Source: Smittium mucronatum (lineage: Eukaryota > Kickxellomycota > Harpellomycetes > Harpellales > Legeriomycetaceae). From it: a DNA stretch of 25,484 nt. The stretch is taken from positions 1 to 25,484 of the forward strand of contig LSSL01007793.1 in assembly GCA_001953115.1 (NCBI GenBank), written 5' to 3'. Every line of letters starts with the position of its first letter. The stretch's first letter is position 1. The position numbers and the translations under genes were made by a program. A model generated the notes under the pieces. The model worked only from the letters and a program-made list of their open reading frames with translations. It searched no databases and was not told the DNA's origin. Shown piece after piece: positions 22,899 through 25,484 of this stretch.

Positions 22899-24047
22899 AT
22901 GAAGAGAAAATCGGTATCTGAAATAATCAAATACTTTTCCCCATCGTGGTTTTCCGTCACTATGGGGACTGGTATACTTGGCCTTATGATTTATACGTCT
23001 CCATATAACTTACGAGGGTTGAGAGGAATTGGGTATGCTATGTTCACCCTCGACTTTACATTATTTTCTACGTTCTTTATATTATCCGTGATAAGATATA
23101 CTATTCACCCTCATCTTTTTGTTTCGCTATTGAAGCATCCAAAGCAAAGTATGTTTTTGGGTGCTGTGCCAATAAGTCTAGGGACTATAGTCAATGGAGT
23201 TGTGCTAATGTTTCCAAAGGATCAACATCCATGGTCTCCAAATCTGGCATTCGTACTGTTCTCAATTGACATATTTTTTATGCTGTTCAGCTGCATAGTG
23301 GTACCATTTTGCAAATTTACCATTCATGATTATTCGCTTGAAGATATGAATTCCACATGGCTTTTGTGTATGATACCTGCTGTGGTCGCTGCTGGTACGG
23401 GTTCGATAGTAGCACAAGTAATGGACATTGAAAGGGCCAGGGTAGTCATTATACTTTCTTACATGATCTGGGGAATAGGAGTTCCTGTGTGCTTATGTAT
23501 TATTGCCGTTTACTACACCAAAACTGCTGTGTATAGTTTACCCCCTCCAGAAACTCTTATTTCTATCTTTTTACCTCTTGGTCCGTTAGGTCAGGGATCT
23601 TTTGCTATAACAAATTTAGGAGTCGCCGCAGCCAAATATTTTTCGTCAGAAGGTCGAGAATTTGTACCTGTAAGATTGATGGGCGACGTGGCTCAAGCGG
23701 CCGGTTCACTGGTGGGCTTAGTTCTATGGGGATTCGGTGCTTTCTGGTTAATTCTTTCAGCTTCCTGTGTAGCATACGGATTTAGAAAGAATCAAATACA
23801 CTTCAACATTGGTTGGTGGGCTATTACATTTCCGATTGGTGTTTTTATTCTTGCCACTAATGAACTTTCACGTCTTTTTGAAAACAACGGCCTAAAGATT
23901 TTTGGAGCCATCCTCACGATTATTCTGTTTATTATTTGGTTATTTATATTCTCCATGACTGCGATGGGCGCCTACACAACCAGACTTTTTGTTGATCCTT
24001 CGGTTAAAGATACTGAATTACCTCAACACGAAGAATCCGGTAATTGA
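22899..24047 (+). CDS. SSU1: SSU1-like sulfite efflux transporter B (TDT/SLAC1 superfamily)
   Basis: Second TDT-family exporter, 382 residues, intronless, with the same ten-segment layout as the gene at 1257-2477. It begins with the same MKRKS and carries PSWFSVTMGTGI, LPPPE, FLPLGPLGQGSF (about 225-236) and FNIGWWAITFPIGVF (302-316). By hand count it is about 58% identical to the other copy over about 369 residues without a gap. Differences include KQSMF for GQSMF near residue 82, AITNLG for GILNMG after the GQGSF motif, and a much shorter C-terminal tail ending in ESGN. Expected location is the plasma membrane and expected substrate sulfite, both by family inference; substrate may have shifted since the duplication. 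The start is supported by the shared N-terminus. The -3 base is T, a weaker start context than that of the paralogue. Confidence 0.9.
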   Translation: MKRKSVSEIIKYFSPSWFSVTMGTGILGLMIYTSPYNLRGLRGIGYAMFTLDFTLFSTFFILSVIRYTIHPHLFVSLLKHPKQSMFLGAVPISLGTIVNGVVLMFPKDQHPWSPNLAFVLFSIDIFFMLFSCIVVPFCKFTIHDYSLEDMNSTWLLCMIPAVVAAGTGSIVAQVMDIERARVVIILSYMIWGIGVPVCLCIIAVYYTKTAVYSLPPPETLISIFLPLGPLGQGSFAITNLGVAAAKYFSSEGREFVPVRLMGDVAQAAGSLVGLVLWGFGAFWLILSASCVAYGFRKNQIHFNIGWWAITFPIGVFILATNELSRLFENNGLKIFGAILTIILFIIWLFIFSMTAMGAYTTRLFVDPSVKDTELPQHEESGN

Positions 24048-24935
24048 AATGATTCTTCTTTTTAATGAAGAGATAACTTTTATCTTATTTAAGAATTGTT
24101 AAAAACTAATTTTCTTGCTATTAGACTCCCATTTAATCTTTAAATCATGTTTATTTTAGCACTTATATTTACTTTATTTTTCAATCACTTATATATTTAC
24201 ATTTATTATCCCTATCTCTGACTAGGGATTTCAAACCAATTTTGAGGCGTAATCAGCAATGTCTATTTTCACTATAACATAAATCCGATTTCTGGAATTA
24301 AAGAAAAAATTAACAAATTGTATAGAATCTTAACCCAAAATCGAGCTTTGGTTTGAAAAGAACGTGTATGTTCGTTGCTGGGATAAGATCAGGGGCTCCC
24401 TTTTGTTTTCCGGTTCATCAAAAATAGGAATAATTTCTAAGATTCTGTTCTGATTGCATTTTATTAATAAAGGGGCGATTAGATTATTATCTGTAACTCA
24501 ACTATCAAAAACAGTGCTTTGGTAGCTAAATATTGATGGTTTTTACTATCATCGCAGCTCATCAGTCTTTTTTTGAAAAAATGTTTAAAAATGCCAAAAA
24601 TTCGTTCAAAATTATGTGTTTCAGAAAAATATCTGCCAATAATAATATTGTTTAGACAATTTACATCTATTTTCGTTGATTGGAAAATATCGGCACTATT
24701 TCATGGCCAATATCTGTTTTGTTTTTGTATTTATCCCATTCAAGGCCGATGATACGGAAAATGGACTACACTTTTAGCTCAATGTTATCGTTGTTTAATT
24801 TCATTCATATACCATTGGGCCAATCACATATTTTTACCAATTGAAATTGTAAATATATACAAGTAGGAGAGAGTTAAGATTTTGGGCCCGGAAAGGGTTA
24901 AGACATTGCTACACTTTAACAGGTATGCATTTTTA
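24048..24935. other. 3' flank of SSU1-like B, no gene
   Basis: AT-rich spacer holding the 3' untranslated region of the transporter and then sequence with no recognisable feature. The part near 24840-24910 (around tttgggcccggaaaggg) is more GC-rich but unassigned. Confidence 0.5.
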
Positions 24936-25484
24936 TTTTATTTTTATTTTATTTTTGTATCACGGAATTTTATTGTAAGATAACGTCATTAAAAACTATA
25001 CTAAAAAAATTTGAAAAAAAGAAAAAGACGTATGGAAAAGACTATTATCCTAACTACTATAAGCTTCTTTGCCGGACTACCGGCTGCGTACCTACGAGAA
25101 AAGGGTGCAATCCACCAATCGAAAGACACCCCCTGGAATTGTTTCAAGATGATGTATGGCTGAATCATTAACGGTTATGAATTAAGCTCTTTATCAATGA
25201 ACAGCAGTTCATTGAAGCTATTGAGCTCCTAGTCAGAGCCTACTTCTAACAGGATTACTAAAATTAGGCACCTACCCAAACTTGGGTTTGATCGGCATGG
25301 CTTTCCTACAAATAGCTGTTAGACGCTGAGGCCCGTCTGACTGTCGAACGCTGGACTTGTGAACTAGACTATGTCTTAGCTGTGCTAATCGATCGGTTCC
25401 TCCTGTTTCGAGATGATCCTCCTCTGGAATCGCTGTCCTCCGAATTGCTGTGCGCTGTCTCCACTACTCCCAACCAAGAATAGT
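24936..25484 (-). mobile_element. SINE-like retroposon, copy 2, cut by the window edge
   Basis: Reverse-strand homologue of 17850-18385, less decayed in places. On the minus strand it ends in a tail built of AAAAT/AAAATA units (plus-strand 24936-24957), a simple-repeat tail typical of non-LTR retroposons. One minus-strand frame stays open for about 60 codons near 25270-25455, where copy 1 has stops, but I recognise no protein. The 5' part, including the A-box-like head of copy 1, lies beyond the right edge. Confidence 0.6.

Overview
The window reads as nuclear DNA of a filamentous ascomycete with a repeat-rich, very AT-rich genome. The best evidence is a pair of intronless genes for TDT/SLAC1-superfamily membrane transporters that carry the signature strings of Pezizomycotina Ssu1-type sulfite efflux pumps. 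Fragments of non-LTR retroelements surround them. A powdery mildew (Erysiphales) would fit the retroelement content, because one fragment faintly recalls the EKA-like/LINE-associated ORFs I remember from Blumeria, but the sequence does not prove this. No bacterial-type operons, Shine-Dalgarno sites, rRNA genes or functional tRNA genes are visible.

Layout: (1) 1-843, minus strand: a broken endonuclease (EEP) domain of LINE type, preceded on the same strand by a 121-codon retroelement-associated ORF. (2) 1257-2477, minus strand: SSU1-like transporter A. (3) About 2.5-4.1 kb: moderately AT-rich spacer with a possible frameshifted ORF relic at 3671-4097. (4) About 4.1-17.7 kb: extremely AT-rich DNA with almost no coding signal. 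It contains two short 5'-truncated copies of the end of the 478-843 ORF (10256-10377 and 16996-17053) and a TA-flanked, terminal-inverted-repeat element of about 1.1 kb (10424-11527). (5) 17777-18390: a SINE-like retroposon with an A-box-like head and an A-rich tail. A second copy, inverted, runs off the right edge (24936-25484). (6) About 19.0-19.7 kb: one reading frame broken by only three stops, probably a decayed gene, with an in-frame 42-bp duplication. (7) 22899-24047, plus strand: SSU1-like transporter B. (8) 24048-24935: non-coding flank.

The two transporters point away from each other, with their 5' ends facing across about 20.4 kb. By hand count they are about 58% identical over about 369 aligned residues without a gap, so they are paralogues from an old duplication, not recent copies. 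Both should sit in the plasma membrane and export sulfite or a related small anion. Everything between them looks like relic mobile DNA and AT-rich filler. I found no clear new multi-gene system. The more original signals are the TA-flanked inverted-repeat element, the three retroelement tails that align codon for codon to one stop, the inverted SINE-like pair, and the three-stop pseudogene.
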